NCBI GenBank assembly: GCA_022841985.1
Contig: JALHQL010000008.1
Span: 1 to 40,130, forward strand
Reading direction: 5' to 3'
DNA length: 40,130 nt
Source: Minisyncoccota bacterium
GTDB lineage: Bacteria; Patescibacteriota; Minisyncoccia; Phycocordibacterales; Phycocordibacteraceae
The position numbers and the translations under genes are program-made. Below are positions 23,420 to 31,934 of this stretch, piece by piece (within the stretch, counting starts at the first letter, position 1; each line of letters opens with the position of its first letter). Under the pieces are notes generated by a model. The model saw only the letters and a list, made by a program, of their open reading frames with translations, ran no database searches and was not told where the DNA came from.

Positions 23420-24037
23420 TTAATGAGCGAGAGCGAGCGGGACGATGTATTTCGCACCCGCTTGTGAGAGCGCATCAATAGCGGCTTGGAGTGTCGCGCC
23501 GGTGGTAATGACGTCGTCTACCACTATATACGTGCGCGAAGGGTCGACAGGACCTATCGCTTTGAATGCTCCGCGCATATTTTCTTCACGCTTATGACGC
23601 GGAAGCGAGACCTGAGAGGCTGTTTCGCGTGTTCGTTCGAGAATCGTCGTGTCGATCGAAATATCGAGACCATTGACCGCACATTGCAAGATGTCTTCAA
23701 TTTGATTAAATCCGCGTTCTGCACGCCGTTTCTTGCCGAGCGGTATAGGGATGATGATGGGTTTATGAAATTCTTTGTTGTTGTCGCATAGGTATTTGGT
23801 GAGCGAGGCTGCGAGGAGTGTAAAAGCGTGTTCAGTACCGTGGTATTTTGCTTCATGAATAGCCGAACGGACTAAAATGTTGTGAAAGGGTAGTAGTATC
23901 GCTGTCTCCGGTCTCGTGAGAGGTGCCATCCTCGAGTTCATGAGGGCGAGAAACGTACCATGAGAGACATTGTGTAATGTGATTTCATCTGCTCTGGGAG
24001 GAAAGAGGAAATTAAACCAGTGCCGTATCAGCATCAT
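23420..24037 (-). CDS. comF: ComF-family phosphoribosyltransferase-like protein
   Basis: A 205-residue protein. The PRPP-binding loop YIVVDDVITTGAT is at about 170-182, preceded by IPIPLGKKRRAERGFNQIE, the ComF pattern (PVPLHxxRxxxRGFNQ). In other bacteria ComF is needed for DNA uptake during transformation. The N-terminal zinc-finger cysteines of many ComF proteins are absent. It is divergent from pilM with only 14 bases between the start codons, which would fit a joint role with the type IV pilus in DNA uptake (inference). Confidence 0.85.
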   Translation of the reverse strand: MMLIRHWFNFLFPPRADEITLHNVSHGTFLALMNSRMAPLTRPETAILLPFHNILVRSAIHEAKYHGTEHAFTLLAASLTKYLCDNNKEFHKPIIIPIPLGKKRRAERGFNQIEDILQCAVNGLDISIDTTILERTRETASQVSLPRHKREENMRGAFKAIGPVDPSRTYIVVDDVITTGATLQAAIDALSQAGAKYIVPLALAH

Positions 24038-24039
24038 GG

Positions 24040-24049
24040 TAGTATTATC
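24040..24049. promoter_or_regulatory. Overlapping divergent -10 boxes for comF and pilM
   Basis: Plus: TAGTAT (24040-24045), six bases before the pilM ATG at 24052. Minus: GATAAT (24049-24044), six bases before the comF ATG at 24037. The whole space between the two genes is 14 bases. Confidence 0.45.
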
Positions 24050-24051
24050 TC

Positions 24052-25149
24052 ATGTCGTTTCTTGATTCACTCTTTGCAAAAAAGGAGAAGAGCGTTCTTG
24101 GTGTTGATATCGGTTCTTCGTCATTGAAGGTCGTACAGCTGCGCAAAGAACACGGACAAGCGGTGCTCGAAACCTATGGCGAACTAGCACTCGCTCCGTA
24201 CAGCGGGGGAGAGGCGGGACAAGCGACGAGTCTCTCTGCCGAGCAGATTACTGAATCCCTAAAAGACCTATTGCGCGAGGCAAAAGTGACGACCACTAGT
24301 TGCGGCGTCTCGATACCGTTCTCACGTTCTTTACTTACACTCGTTAGTCTGCCGTATCGCTCCGACCCGAAAGAGCAAAAAACGATCATTGAGCTTGAAG
24401 CGCGGAAGTATATTCCAGTAGCTGCGAGCGAGGTGCAACTCGATTGGTTTATTGTGCCCACAGAGGAGCCAAAGTCTCCCCAGAAGGAGAGTCCCTCGAT
24501 TGCTGGCCAAGGGGGGAAAAAGGTTGATGTGCTTCTTGTAGCAGTTCATAATGATGAATTGTCGTTGCTGCAGAGTGTTGTTACCGGTTCAGGACTCTCT
24601 GCGAGCTTTTACGAGATTGAGATTTTCAGCACTATCCGCGCGGTGATTGAGAATTCAGTAAAACCAATCATGGTGCTCGACATCGGAGCGTCTTCGACGA
24701 AGACATATGTCATCGAACATGGCGTCGTAGCGCTTTCACACGCTATCAGTACCGGGAGCCAGGATATTACTCGTGCCATATCAATTTCTGGTAATGTTTC
24801 TATCGCCCAGGCTGAGGTTCTGAAGAAAAAGGAAGGTCTCGGGGACGGGGGCGCTCTTGGATCACCCGAACTCGTTTTTTCACGCATTTTTTCGGAAGCA
24901 CGGCGCGTTCTTATACAGTATGAGACGATGCATAAAAAATCGATCACCTCTATCATCCTTACCGGCGGCGGTGGGGTTACTAAAGACCTTAGTGCGTACG
25001 CAAAAAGTATTTTCTCAATTGATGTGCGTGTCGCGGATCCTTTTGCGAAAACCGAAGCCCCGGCTTTCATGCGGTCGGTCCTTGAAGGTATCGGCCCCGA
25101 ATTCTCGGTTGCGGTGGGTCTTGCAATGCGGAAGCTCGATGAAATTTGA
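24052..25149 (+). CDS. pilM: Type IV pilus assembly protein PilM
   Basis: An actin-like (FtsA-type) cytoplasmic ATPase that links the PilN/O ring to the motor. The 365 residues show the phosphate-1 motif GVDIGSSSLKVVQL (17-30), the PYRSDPKEQKTIIELEARKYIP block typical of PilM, phosphate-2 MVLDIGASSTKTYV and adenosine motif LTGGGG. It starts a plus-strand pilus locus of about 11.7 kb. Start by the -10 box six bases upstream. Confidence 0.92.
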   Translation: MSFLDSLFAKKEKSVLGVDIGSSSLKVVQLRKEHGQAVLETYGELALAPYSGGEAGQATSLSAEQITESLKDLLREAKVTTTSCGVSIPFSRSLLTLVSLPYRSDPKEQKTIIELEARKYIPVAASEVQLDWFIVPTEEPKSPQKESPSIAGQGGKKVDVLLVAVHNDELSLLQSVVTGSGLSASFYEIEIFSTIRAVIENSVKPIMVLDIGASSTKTYVIEHGVVALSHAISTGSQDITRAISISGNVSIAQAEVLKKKEGLGDGGALGSPELVFSRIFSEARRVLIQYETMHKKSITSIILTGGGGVTKDLSAYAKSIFSIDVRVADPFAKTEAPAFMRSVLEGIGPEFSVAVGLAMRKLDEI

Positions 25150-25232
25150 ATGACGCAGAATGTTACGCGTGTGCCTGCCGGCGATTAAAAAGTTTTGCAC
25201 AGATGCATCGCTCTGCGCTTGCGTAAGTAGCG

Positions 25233-25238
25233 TATACT
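25233..25238 (+). promoter_or_regulatory. -10-like TATACT before pilN
   Basis: TATACT lies nine bases before the ATG at 25248 and four before another in-frame-less ATG at 25243. It follows a 98-base gap after pilM, suggesting a separate pilN start. Confidence 0.35.
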
Positions 25239-25247
25239 GAAAATGAA

Positions 25248-25874
25248 ATGCTTCCTCCCACGATACCGACATCGTTCGTTCCGCATTCCTCGGGTGCTAC
25301 GACGCATCGGCTCCGTAGTGATTTAAGTAACGTATTCGGCTTTTTCGCATATCTTGTTCTTGGTAGCGTGTTCGCGATGGCAATCGGGGTCTTTTTTTAT
25401 GGCCGTATTCTTGCGGATATTAAATCTGGCAAAGATGCTGAATTAGCGAAGGCCAAGGCAACGATAGAATTAACAACTGTCGATAACTTTGTCAGATTGC
25501 GCAATCGTCTTGAATCTGGCGCAACACTTCTTAACAACCATACTGCGTTTTCAGGATTCTTTGCGTTACTCGAGACCTTGATGCCATCTACCGTTCGTTT
25601 TCTGTCGCTGCGTCTTGCCTTAACTGATACAAAAGGAGTGAAGGTTGAAGGTACCGGTATCGCCAAAAGTTTCAATGCTCTCGCAGCTGCATCAGCGTCA
25701 TTTGCTACCGACGGACGTATAAAGGACGCTGTTTTTTCGAATATCGTCGTAAATTCAAAAGATAATTCAGTTTCTTTTGCTCTTACTGCGACACTCGACC
25801 CAAAGATCATCGCATTTTCACCAACCGCTTCCGCTGTCCCGGAAAAAACAGCCTCAACCACCCCCATATTATGA
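25248..25874 (+). CDS. pilN: PilN-like pilus assembly protein
   Basis: A 208-residue bitopic protein. A cytoplasmic N-terminus of about 28 residues precedes one membrane helix (VFGFFAYLVLGSVFAMAIGVFFYG, about 29-52), then a coiled-coil stretch (KDAELAKAKATIELTTVDNFVRLRNRLESG) and a ferredoxin-like domain. The layout and the position between pilM and pilO fit PilN; the sequence itself is poorly conserved. It overlaps pilO by four bases (ATGA). Confidence 0.75.
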   Translation: MLPPTIPTSFVPHSSGATTHRLRSDLSNVFGFFAYLVLGSVFAMAIGVFFYGRILADIKSGKDAELAKAKATIELTTVDNFVRLRNRLESGATLLNNHTAFSGFFALLETLMPSTVRFLSLRLALTDTKGVKVEGTGIAKSFNALAAASASFATDGRIKDAVFSNIVVNSKDNSVSFALTATLDPKIIAFSPTASAVPEKTASTTPIL

Positions 25875-26428
25875 TACATGACCGCATTCTTCCTTTGTTC
25901 GCGCTTATGATCGCCGCCGGCATATTTCTTTCCTATGTGAATCCGACATGGTCCGGGCAAATAGCTGAAACAAAAGCTGATATTGTTTCTAACGATCAGG
26001 CTCTTGCGGCAGCGAGCGCATATGCGACGCGACAAAATACGCTTGCCGCCGCACGCAATGCCATCGATCCCGAAAATCTCACGAGACTCTCTGCCTTCTT
26101 GCCCGACTCGGTCGATAATGTCGGGCTCATTTTGGATCTGAATGCGCTCGCGGCGCGTTCAGGGCTCTCTCTCTCAAATATTGACGTAACAAAAAATGCT
26201 GTGGAAAGTCCGGATGCTTTCGGCGCGTTGCCAGTCGCTCGGGAAAATCCGACTGGCTCAATCGATCTTTCTCTCTCTGCAATCGGTACCTACGCGGCGC
26301 TTCAAACATTTCTTATTGGAATAGAGAAAAGCATACGACTTCTCGATGTCCAAGAGATTACCGTAAGAGGTTCCGATACGGGACTCTACACCTTTCAGAT
26401 GAAGCTCCGCATCTATTGGCTCCGTTAG
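25871..26428 (+). CDS. pilO: PilO-like pilus assembly protein
   Basis: A 185-residue bitopic protein. A membrane helix lies at about 6-23 (ILPLFALMIAAGIFLSYV), followed by a coiled coil (ETKADIVSNDQALAAASAYATRQNTL) and a small alpha/beta domain with LLDVQEITVRG near the C-terminus, as in PilO. It should dimerise with PilN to form the inner-membrane alignment ring. Gene order and the ATGA overlap support this. Confidence 0.78.
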   Translation: MIHDRILPLFALMIAAGIFLSYVNPTWSGQIAETKADIVSNDQALAAASAYATRQNTLAAARNAIDPENLTRLSAFLPDSVDNVGLILDLNALAARSGLSLSNIDVTKNAVESPDAFGALPVARENPTGSIDLSLSAIGTYAALQTFLIGIEKSIRLLDVQEITVRGSDTGLYTFQMKLRIYWLR

Positions 26429-26441
26429 GAGTGGAGTATTA

Positions 26442-26447
26442 TATATT
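26442..26447 (+). promoter_or_regulatory. -10-like TATATT of the PilP-position gene
   Basis: TATATT is six bases before the ATG at 26454; TTGGCT lies 18 bases further upstream. Confidence 0.4.
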
Positions 26448-26453
26448 TGCACT

Positions 26454-26747
26454 ATGAAATCAAACGCAACACTTTTTATCGTCGCTACTCTTGTAGTTGG
26501 AGCAGTTGCTTATTGGTACTTTTTCACCGGAACAGGGAATCAGCCCTCTTTGACTGTGAGCGCATCGGAAAACGCAGCGCAAACAGAATTCAAGACGCTC
26601 ATCAACGAGCTTCCTGTTTCTTTTGATACCAACATCTTTTCAGATGTGCGTTTCAACGCGCTTGTTGATCTTACGACGCAAATCTCTCCAGAGTCCCTTG
26701 GTCGTCTTGATCCCTTTGCTTCCATCCAAGGTATAACCGCAAAATGA
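26454..26747 (+). CDS. Small membrane-anchored protein at the PilP position
   Basis: A 97-residue protein with an N-terminal membrane helix (LFIVATLVVGAVAYWYFF, 7-24) and a short polar exterior part ending LGRLDPFASI. In many pilus loci this slot holds the lipoprotein PilP, whose N-terminal region also contains an RDPF-like segment; here there is no lipobox and no C-terminal beta domain. A minimal PilP substitute that binds PilN/O is an inference from place and topology only. Confidence 0.6.
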   Translation: MKSNATLFIVATLVVGAVAYWYFFTGTGNQPSLTVSASENAAQTEFKTLINELPVSFDTNIFSDVRFNALVDLTTQISPESLGRLDPFASIQGITAK

Positions 26748-26750
26748 GTA

Positions 26751-28544
26751 ATGAATCTTCTTGGATTATTTGTTGATAAAGGATTCCTTGCCGCTAGCGA
26801 TCGTGCTGCAGTCGAGGTTGAACTTGCAAAGAAGCGACCACTCGCCGATGTACTTTCCGAAAGGGGAGTCTCGCTTGCGAGTGCTCTTGAAGAAGTCGGT
26901 AAAGCATACGGGATTCCTGCTCGCATTCTCGGCGATCCTCCTGCTTCACATACGGTATTTACGTATGTCCCGGTTGATTCCGCTCGCCACTATGGGTTTG
27001 TACCACTCGATCTCGTAGATGGCGCACTCGAGATCGGCATTGTTGATCCTGATAATATCGAGGCGCTCGATGCACTGCAGTTCATCTCGGGTAAGATCGG
27101 TATCCCCTATAAAATTTTCCTCATCACGAAAGAGGATTTTGATCGTGTACTCGAGGCCTATAAAAATCTTTCAGGCGAAGTCGGCAAAGCGCTTTTTGAG
27201 TACGAAACGTCCGCCGTACCTCTTTCTGCCGGAGCTCATTCGTCTCCCGGTGTGCCTGGTGGTGCGGCCGGAGATTCGCTCACGTCTATCGATGAAACAC
27301 TCAATCTTTCTGGCCCGAGCGAAACATTAAAGGAGGATGCGCCGGTGACAAAAATGGTTTCAACCATTTTGCGGTACGCGATTGAAGGACACTCGTCAGA
27401 TATCCATATCGAACCTATGCGGACGAAGACACGGGTTCGTTTCCGTATGGATGGCGATCTCCATACCTCAATCGAACTGCCGGCAAAAGTGCATGAGGCC
27501 GTTGTCGCGCGCGTAAAGATTCTTGCAAAACTACGTCTCGATGAAAAAAGGAAGCCTCAAGACGGTCGTTTCTCAGCAAACGTTGGAAACCATCGGATTG
27601 ATTTCCGTATCTCTACTTTCCCGACGGAAAACGGGGAAAAGGTTGTGATGCGTATTCTCGATCAATCAGATGCAACGGCGACACTCGAGTCGGTCGGTCT
27701 TTCAGCCGCTCAGCTTGTCGAGATTCGTGAAATGATGAAAGTCCCGTATGGCATAATCCTTATCGCTGGACCAACCGGTTCGGGCAAGTCAACGACGCTC
27801 TTCACAATGCTCTCCGAGCTTGATCGCGAGACGGCAAATGTCGTTTCGCTCGAGGATCCGGTCGAATATGAGATTGCTAATGTGTCGCAGAGCCAAGTAC
27901 GGCCGGAGATAGGTTACACGTTTGCCAATGGGCTGCGGTCCATCTTGCGTCAGGATCCGGATGTTATCATGGTCGGCGAAATTCGAGATAAGGAGACTGC
28001 GGTACTTGCGGTGCAAGCGGCCCTTACTGGACATCTTGTCTTTTCCACCATACATACCAATACTGCAGTCGGTGCCATTCCGCGCCTTATCGATATGGGT
28101 GTTGATCCATTCCTTATCGCCCCGACATTGGTTTCTGTCATCGGACAGCGTCTGGTTCGGAAATTGTGTGAAGATGGGGGAAAGCCCTTTCCGATTACCG
28201 ACAGCATCAAGGCATCTCTTGATCAGCAATTTTCCGATCTGCCGGAGGAATATCGCCGCACGTTACCGCCGTTCAAAGAGTTCTATCGTGCCGTTGGAAC
28301 CGCCGAGTGTCCGAATGGTACGCGCGGTCGTCTGGGCGTTTTTGAAATACTGCGCATGAATAAAAAACTTGAAGAAGTCGTACTCAAAAATCCTGTCGAG
28401 GAAAAAATTTATGCCGCGGCGCGTTTGGGCGGCATGCTTACTATGCGCGAAGATGCCATCATCAAGGCTCTCTCGGGGATGATACCTTTTGAAGACATTA
28501 ATACGCTCGGTGGAGATCTTTTCCCCGAAGGGGACGTAGCTTGA
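26751..28544 (+). CDS. pilB: Type IV pilus extension ATPase PilB
   Basis: Hexameric ATPase that drives pilin insertion. The 597 residues contain an N-terminal MshEN/T2SSE_N domain (1-140), a linker rich in Gly, Ser and Ala (155-180), then the GspE core: Walker A GPTGSGKST (340-348), the Asp box (VVSLEDPVE), and the Walker B/His-box region with VGEIRDKETA and LVFSTIHTN. The zinc motif is halved: LCEDGG and ECPNGT keep only the first cysteine of each CxxC pair. The start is three bases after the previous stop. Confidence 0.93.
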   Translation: MNLLGLFVDKGFLAASDRAAVEVELAKKRPLADVLSERGVSLASALEEVGKAYGIPARILGDPPASHTVFTYVPVDSARHYGFVPLDLVDGALEIGIVDPDNIEALDALQFISGKIGIPYKIFLITKEDFDRVLEAYKNLSGEVGKALFEYETSAVPLSAGAHSSPGVPGGAAGDSLTSIDETLNLSGPSETLKEDAPVTKMVSTILRYAIEGHSSDIHIEPMRTKTRVRFRMDGDLHTSIELPAKVHEAVVARVKILAKLRLDEKRKPQDGRFSANVGNHRIDFRISTFPTENGEKVVMRILDQSDATATLESVGLSAAQLVEIREMMKVPYGIILIAGPTGSGKSTTLFTMLSELDRETANVVSLEDPVEYEIANVSQSQVRPEIGYTFANGLRSILRQDPDVIMVGEIRDKETAVLAVQAALTGHLVFSTIHTNTAVGAIPRLIDMGVDPFLIAPTLVSVIGQRLVRKLCEDGGKPFPITDSIKASLDQQFSDLPEEYRRTLPPFKEFYRAVGTAECPNGTRGRLGVFEILRMNKKLEEVVLKNPVEEKIYAAARLGGMLTMREDAIIKALSGMIPFEDINTLGGDLFPEGDVA

Positions 28545-28557
28545 CGCTTAGGCGTAG

Positions 28558-28563
28558 TATACT
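28558..28563 (+). promoter_or_regulatory. -10-like TATACT of the response-regulator gene
   Basis: TATACT lies eight bases before the ATG at 28572, in the short gap after pilB. Confidence 0.4.
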
Positions 28564-28571
28564 ATTTAACA

Positions 28572-29000
28572 ATGGCTTCTCGCATCTATATTGTAGATGA
28601 TGATCGATTTCTTCTTGATCTTTATGCAATCAAGTTCAAGAATGCAGGGTATGAGGTGACAGCGTTCGGTTCGGGTGAGGATCTTCTGTCTGCCCTGAAA
28701 AAGACAGGCGCTGCCATGCCCGACGGTATCTTGCTCGACCTGATCATGCCGGGTATGGGCGGATTCGGGGCACTTGAAGTGATACGAAAGGAACATCTTG
28801 CCAAGGATTCAAAAATAATCATTCTTTCAAATCAGGGTCAAGATTCCGATATTGAAAAAGCGAAGAAGTTTGGCGTTGATGGGTATATTGTCAAAGCGTC
28901 CGCAATTCCTTCTGAGGTGTTTACTGAAACAATGCGTATTATTAAGGGAAATGCGTCCACACCGAATGCATCTAATACCAATGGGAAACCCCGTTCATAA
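28572..29000 (+). CDS. Single-domain response regulator in the pilus locus
   Basis: A 142-residue receiver domain with no output domain. Acidic pocket DDD (9-11), phosphorylation site D56 in LLDLIMPG, switch serine in ILSNQ and the lysine in YIVKAS are all present, so it should be phosphorylated. The last 15 residues are polar (GNASTPNASNTNGKP). It lies between pilB and pilT with its own -10 box and ends two bases before pilT, which suggests a CheY-like input to the two pilus motors. No histidine kinase is in the window. Confidence 0.88.
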   Translation: MASRIYIVDDDRFLLDLYAIKFKNAGYEVTAFGSGEDLLSALKKTGAAMPDGILLDLIMPGMGGFGALEVIRKEHLAKDSKIIILSNQGQDSDIEKAKKFGVDGYIVKASAIPSEVFTETMRIIKGNASTPNASNTNGKPRS

Positions 29001-29002
29001 TT

Positions 29003-30064
29003 ATGGCTGCTGATACTCGTCTTGCGGAACTGCTCGATGTCGTCGTCAAAGAAGGCGGCTCAGACCTCCATCTCGCCGCTGGCAGGGTGCCGATGCTTCG
29101 CGTATCGGGCGCGCTCGTGCCGCTCAGCAAGTACTCACCGCTCACGGGCAAAGAGACCGAGACAATGTTGCACAGCATCGTGTCTGAAGATCGTTGGAAG
29201 TCTTTTGAAGAAAATCAGGCCATTGATCTATCCTACGCGCATAAAACAGATACGCGGTTTCGCATCAATGGCTATCGTGCGCAAGGAACGATCTCACTCG
29301 CGCTTCGGCTTATTCCGCATGCTGTCCGCACCTTTGCCGAGCTGAACCTCCCCTCCGTACTTGAGGTATTTGTGCAGCGCAAACAAGGTTTCTTTCTCGT
29401 GGTGGGACCAGTGGGGCATGGGAAATCGACCACCCTTGCTGCGATGATCGATCGCATCAACGATTCTCGCGCTGAGCATATTCTCACTATCGAGGATCCG
29501 GTCGAATATCTTTTCATACCGAAGCAATCACTCATTCATCAACGGGAAGTGCATGTCGATACGCGCGATTTCCATACCGCGCTGCAAAGCACCTTCCGCG
29601 AAGACGTCGACGTGATCATGGTCGGCGAGATGCGTGATTATGAAACGATCTCTTCGGCAGTCACTGCGGCCGAGACCGGACATCTAGTCCTTTCAACACT
29701 TCATACCAATAGCGCGTCGCAGACCATTGACCGCATTATTGATATGTTTCCAGCCGAACAGCAGAGTCAGGTGCGTGTACAGCTCGCGGGTTCGCTCATA
29801 GGTATTTTCTCACAACGACTCATACCTCGAATCTCAGGCGGGCTTGTTCCAGCGTATGAGCTTCTTATCAATAATAATGCAATAAGCACTCTCATTCGCG
29901 AGGCGCGCACTCATGAGATTAATTCGGTTATCCAAATCTCTTCGCAGGAGGGTATGATTGACTTGGATCGTTCTCTTGCGGAATTGGTACGTCGTGGAGA
30001 GGTGACGGTTGAACATGCGTACGAACATGCGATGGATCCAAAAACTTTCGAACGCTATCTTTAA
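29003..30064 (+). CDS. pilT: Type IV pilus retraction ATPase PilT
   Basis: A 353-residue motor that depolymerises pili. It has the PAS-like N-domain (DVVVKEGGSDLHLAAGRVPMLR), Walker A GPVGHGKST (residues about 135-143, where most PilT have GPTGSGKST), the Asp box TIEDPVEYLF, GEMRDYETI, STLHTNSA and the C-terminal AISTLIREARTHEI in place of AIRNLIRE. The retained LIRE core supports PilT and retraction rather than a second PilB. It is followed by pilC after three bases. Confidence 0.93.
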   Translation: MAADTRLAELLDVVVKEGGSDLHLAAGRVPMLRVSGALVPLSKYSPLTGKETETMLHSIVSEDRWKSFEENQAIDLSYAHKTDTRFRINGYRAQGTISLALRLIPHAVRTFAELNLPSVLEVFVQRKQGFFLVVGPVGHGKSTTLAAMIDRINDSRAEHILTIEDPVEYLFIPKQSLIHQREVHVDTRDFHTALQSTFREDVDVIMVGEMRDYETISSAVTAAETGHLVLSTLHTNSASQTIDRIIDMFPAEQQSQVRVQLAGSLIGIFSQRLIPRISGGLVPAYELLINNNAISTLIREARTHEINSVIQISSQEGMIDLDRSLAELVRRGEVTVEHAYEHAMDPKTFERYL

Positions 30065-30067
30065 CTC

Positions 30068-31273
30068 ATGTTATTTACCTACCACGCTATTGATCAAGAT
30101 GGTCACGAACGAGAGGGAACTATCGAAGCACCCTCGCAGGAAATTGCTGTCTCCGCGCTGCAGCGTCGCAGTCTCATCATATCGGCAATTGCATCCGCCG
30201 AGAAGCATTCGCTGCTTAATTTCGATCTCTCATTTCTCGGAAGAGTTTCCAATAAAGATATCGTTATTTTCTCGCGGCAGGTAGCGACCTTGTTTGAGGC
30301 ACAGGTATCAGTGCTCCGTGCTTTTCGTCTCCTTGCCTCCGAAGTCGATAACAAACAGTTTGCAACTATTCTTGCTGTCGTGGGAGATGATATTCAGGGC
30401 GGCAGTTCCCTGAGCAAAGCTCTTGCTCGTCATCCAAAAATCTTTACGTCGTTCTATGTAAACATGGTCCATGCAGGAGAGGAATCGGGGAAATTGCCAG
30501 AGACGTTTGTGTATCTTGCTGACTACCTCGATCGATCGTATGAGCTTGTCAGCAAGGCCGAAAACGCGCTCATTTACCCTGCCTTCATCATCACGATCTT
30601 CTTTGGAGTGATGGCGCTTATGCTTTCACTCGTCATCCCGAAGATTACCGCCGTTCTGATTGATTCCGGTCAAGAGATACCATTCTACACCGCTATCGTC
30701 ATCGGCCTCTCGAACTTTATCGTTCAGTACGGTATCTTCTTGTTCATTGGTCTTGTCGCCGGCGGCTTCTATCTATGGCGGCTCAAGAAGACTGCCCAAG
30801 GCAAATTTATTTTTGATAGTTTGAAACTCCAGGTTCCCTTTATCGGCGATCTCTACAAGAAGCTGTATCTTTCTCGAATCGCGGACAATTTTTCCACTAT
30901 GCTTCTCTCCGGCGTCTCGGTTGTTGAAGCTCTCGATATTACAAGCTCGGTCGTGGATAATGCCGTCTATACGAACATACTTACGGCGGTTAGTATGGAT
31001 GTAAAGGGCGGAATCTCCATCTCGGACTCTTTCGATAGACATCCGGAGATACCGAGCATCATGGTCGCAATGACGAAAGTCGGTGAGGAGACAGGCGAAC
31101 TCAGTAAAATGCTCACAACGCTCGCCAAATTCTATAATCGCGAAGTGACAAATGCGGTCGACACGCTTGTCAGTCTCATTGAGCCGGCTATGATTGTGCT
31201 TCTTGGTCTTGGCGTGGGTACTCTTCTTGCAGCAGTGCTTATCCCGATTTATAATCTTGCGGGGGGTATATAG
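30068..31273 (+). CDS. pilC: Type IV pilus inner-membrane platform protein PilC
   Basis: A 401-residue platform that passes motor force to the pilin. Two T2SSF repeats are visible (FSRQVATLFEAQVSVLRAFR and ADNFSTMLLSGVSVVEALD), with membrane segments around AFIITIFFGVMALMLSLVIP, IVQYGIFLFIGLVAGGFYL and IVLLGLGVGTLLAAVLIPIY. Its TAG (31271-31273) shares a base with H3 of repeat copy 4. Confidence 0.93.
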   Translation: MLFTYHAIDQDGHEREGTIEAPSQEIAVSALQRRSLIISAIASAEKHSLLNFDLSFLGRVSNKDIVIFSRQVATLFEAQVSVLRAFRLLASEVDNKQFATILAVVGDDIQGGSSLSKALARHPKIFTSFYVNMVHAGEESGKLPETFVYLADYLDRSYELVSKAENALIYPAFIITIFFGVMALMLSLVIPKITAVLIDSGQEIPFYTAIVIGLSNFIVQYGIFLFIGLVAGGFYLWRLKKTAQGKFIFDSLKLQVPFIGDLYKKLYLSRIADNFSTMLLSGVSVVEALDITSSVVDNAVYTNILTAVSMDVKGGISISDSFDRHPEIPSIMVAMTKVGEETGELSKMLTTLAKFYNREVTNAVDTLVSLIEPAMIVLLGLGVGTLLAAVLIPIYNLAGGI

Positions 31274-31397
31274 AAAGCTCGCAGAATCGAGCTTTCTCCC
31301 TGCGTTCGCTTCGGACAAATAAGCGAGGATGCTCATTTGTCGCTCAGCTCGCTTGGTAGTAACGAGGCTATCCACACCCCTGTTTCCGCAAAAGCCT
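31271..31397 (-). repeat. Three-hairpin repeat, copy 4 (between pilC and the pilins)
   Basis: In minus orientation: a weak H1 (GGCT/AGCC, 31396-31366), core A GTTACTACCAAGCGAG (31363-31348), H2 ACAAATGAGC/GCTTATTTGT (31340-31315), core B/C CCGAAGCGAACGCAGGGAG, and H3 GAAAGCTCG/CGAGCTTTC (31296-31273). H3 starts on the last base of the pilC stop codon. It fills most of the 166-base gap before the first pilin. Confidence 0.75.
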
Positions 31398-31439
31398 TTC
31401 TAGGCGTACAATTCAGCCATTAGCAAAATATAAATAATT

Positions 31440-31904
31440 ATGTACAAAAATCGTTCCCAAGGTTTCACTCTCATCGAATTGCTCGTCGTTATCGCTATCA
31501 TCGGCATTCTCTCGGCCGTCGTACTTGCATCGCTTAATACCGCCCGCACAAGAGGTAACGATGCTGCCATCCAGTCCAACCTCGCAGCCATCCGGACACA
31601 AGCCGAAATCTACTACGGAAGTACCGGAGGTAATACGTATGGTGTGGCACAAACCACAGCAGGTTCTTGTGCTGCGCAAGCTAACACTATTTGGGCTGAC
31701 TCTACGATTGCAAGATCGATTACGGCCACTGAAGTTACAAATGGTGCTGGCACCGTCGTTTGTAATAGCAGTCCGCAAGCCTATGCAGTCTCGTCTGATC
31801 TTCTGTCGGGTATAGGCGGCAACATGTTCTGGTGTGTCGATAGTACAGGCAACGCGAAATCGTTAGCAGCAGCACTTGGCGCGGGTGTTACGGCTTGCCC
31901 ATAA
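31440..31904 (+). CDS. Type IV major pilin, paralogue 1
   Basis: A 154-residue prepilin with a short leader (MYKNRSQG) cut before F9 by PilD, then FTLIELLVVIAIIGILSAVVL with E5 of the mature chain. The globular part is small and rich in Gly, Ala, Thr and Asn; cysteines at GSCAA, VVCNS, FWCVD and TACP could form two disulfides. TATAAA stands five bases before the ATG. It is followed after 30 bases by a paralogue whose first 105 bases are strongly similar at DNA level. Confidence 0.9.
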   Translation: MYKNRSQGFTLIELLVVIAIIGILSAVVLASLNTARTRGNDAAIQSNLAAIRTQAEIYYGSTGGNTYGVAQTTAGSCAAQANTIWADSTIARSITATEVTNGAGTVVCNSSPQAYAVSSDLLSGIGGNMFWCVDSTGNAKSLAAALGAGVTACP

Positions 31905-31934
31905 TCACGGTTTTGAGAAATAGGGTTCGAAAAC

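Noticed and set aside
25397-26035. 212-codon antisense frame across pilN and pilO
   Set aside because: Covers both pilus genes on the opposite strand; composition is that of a shadow frame.
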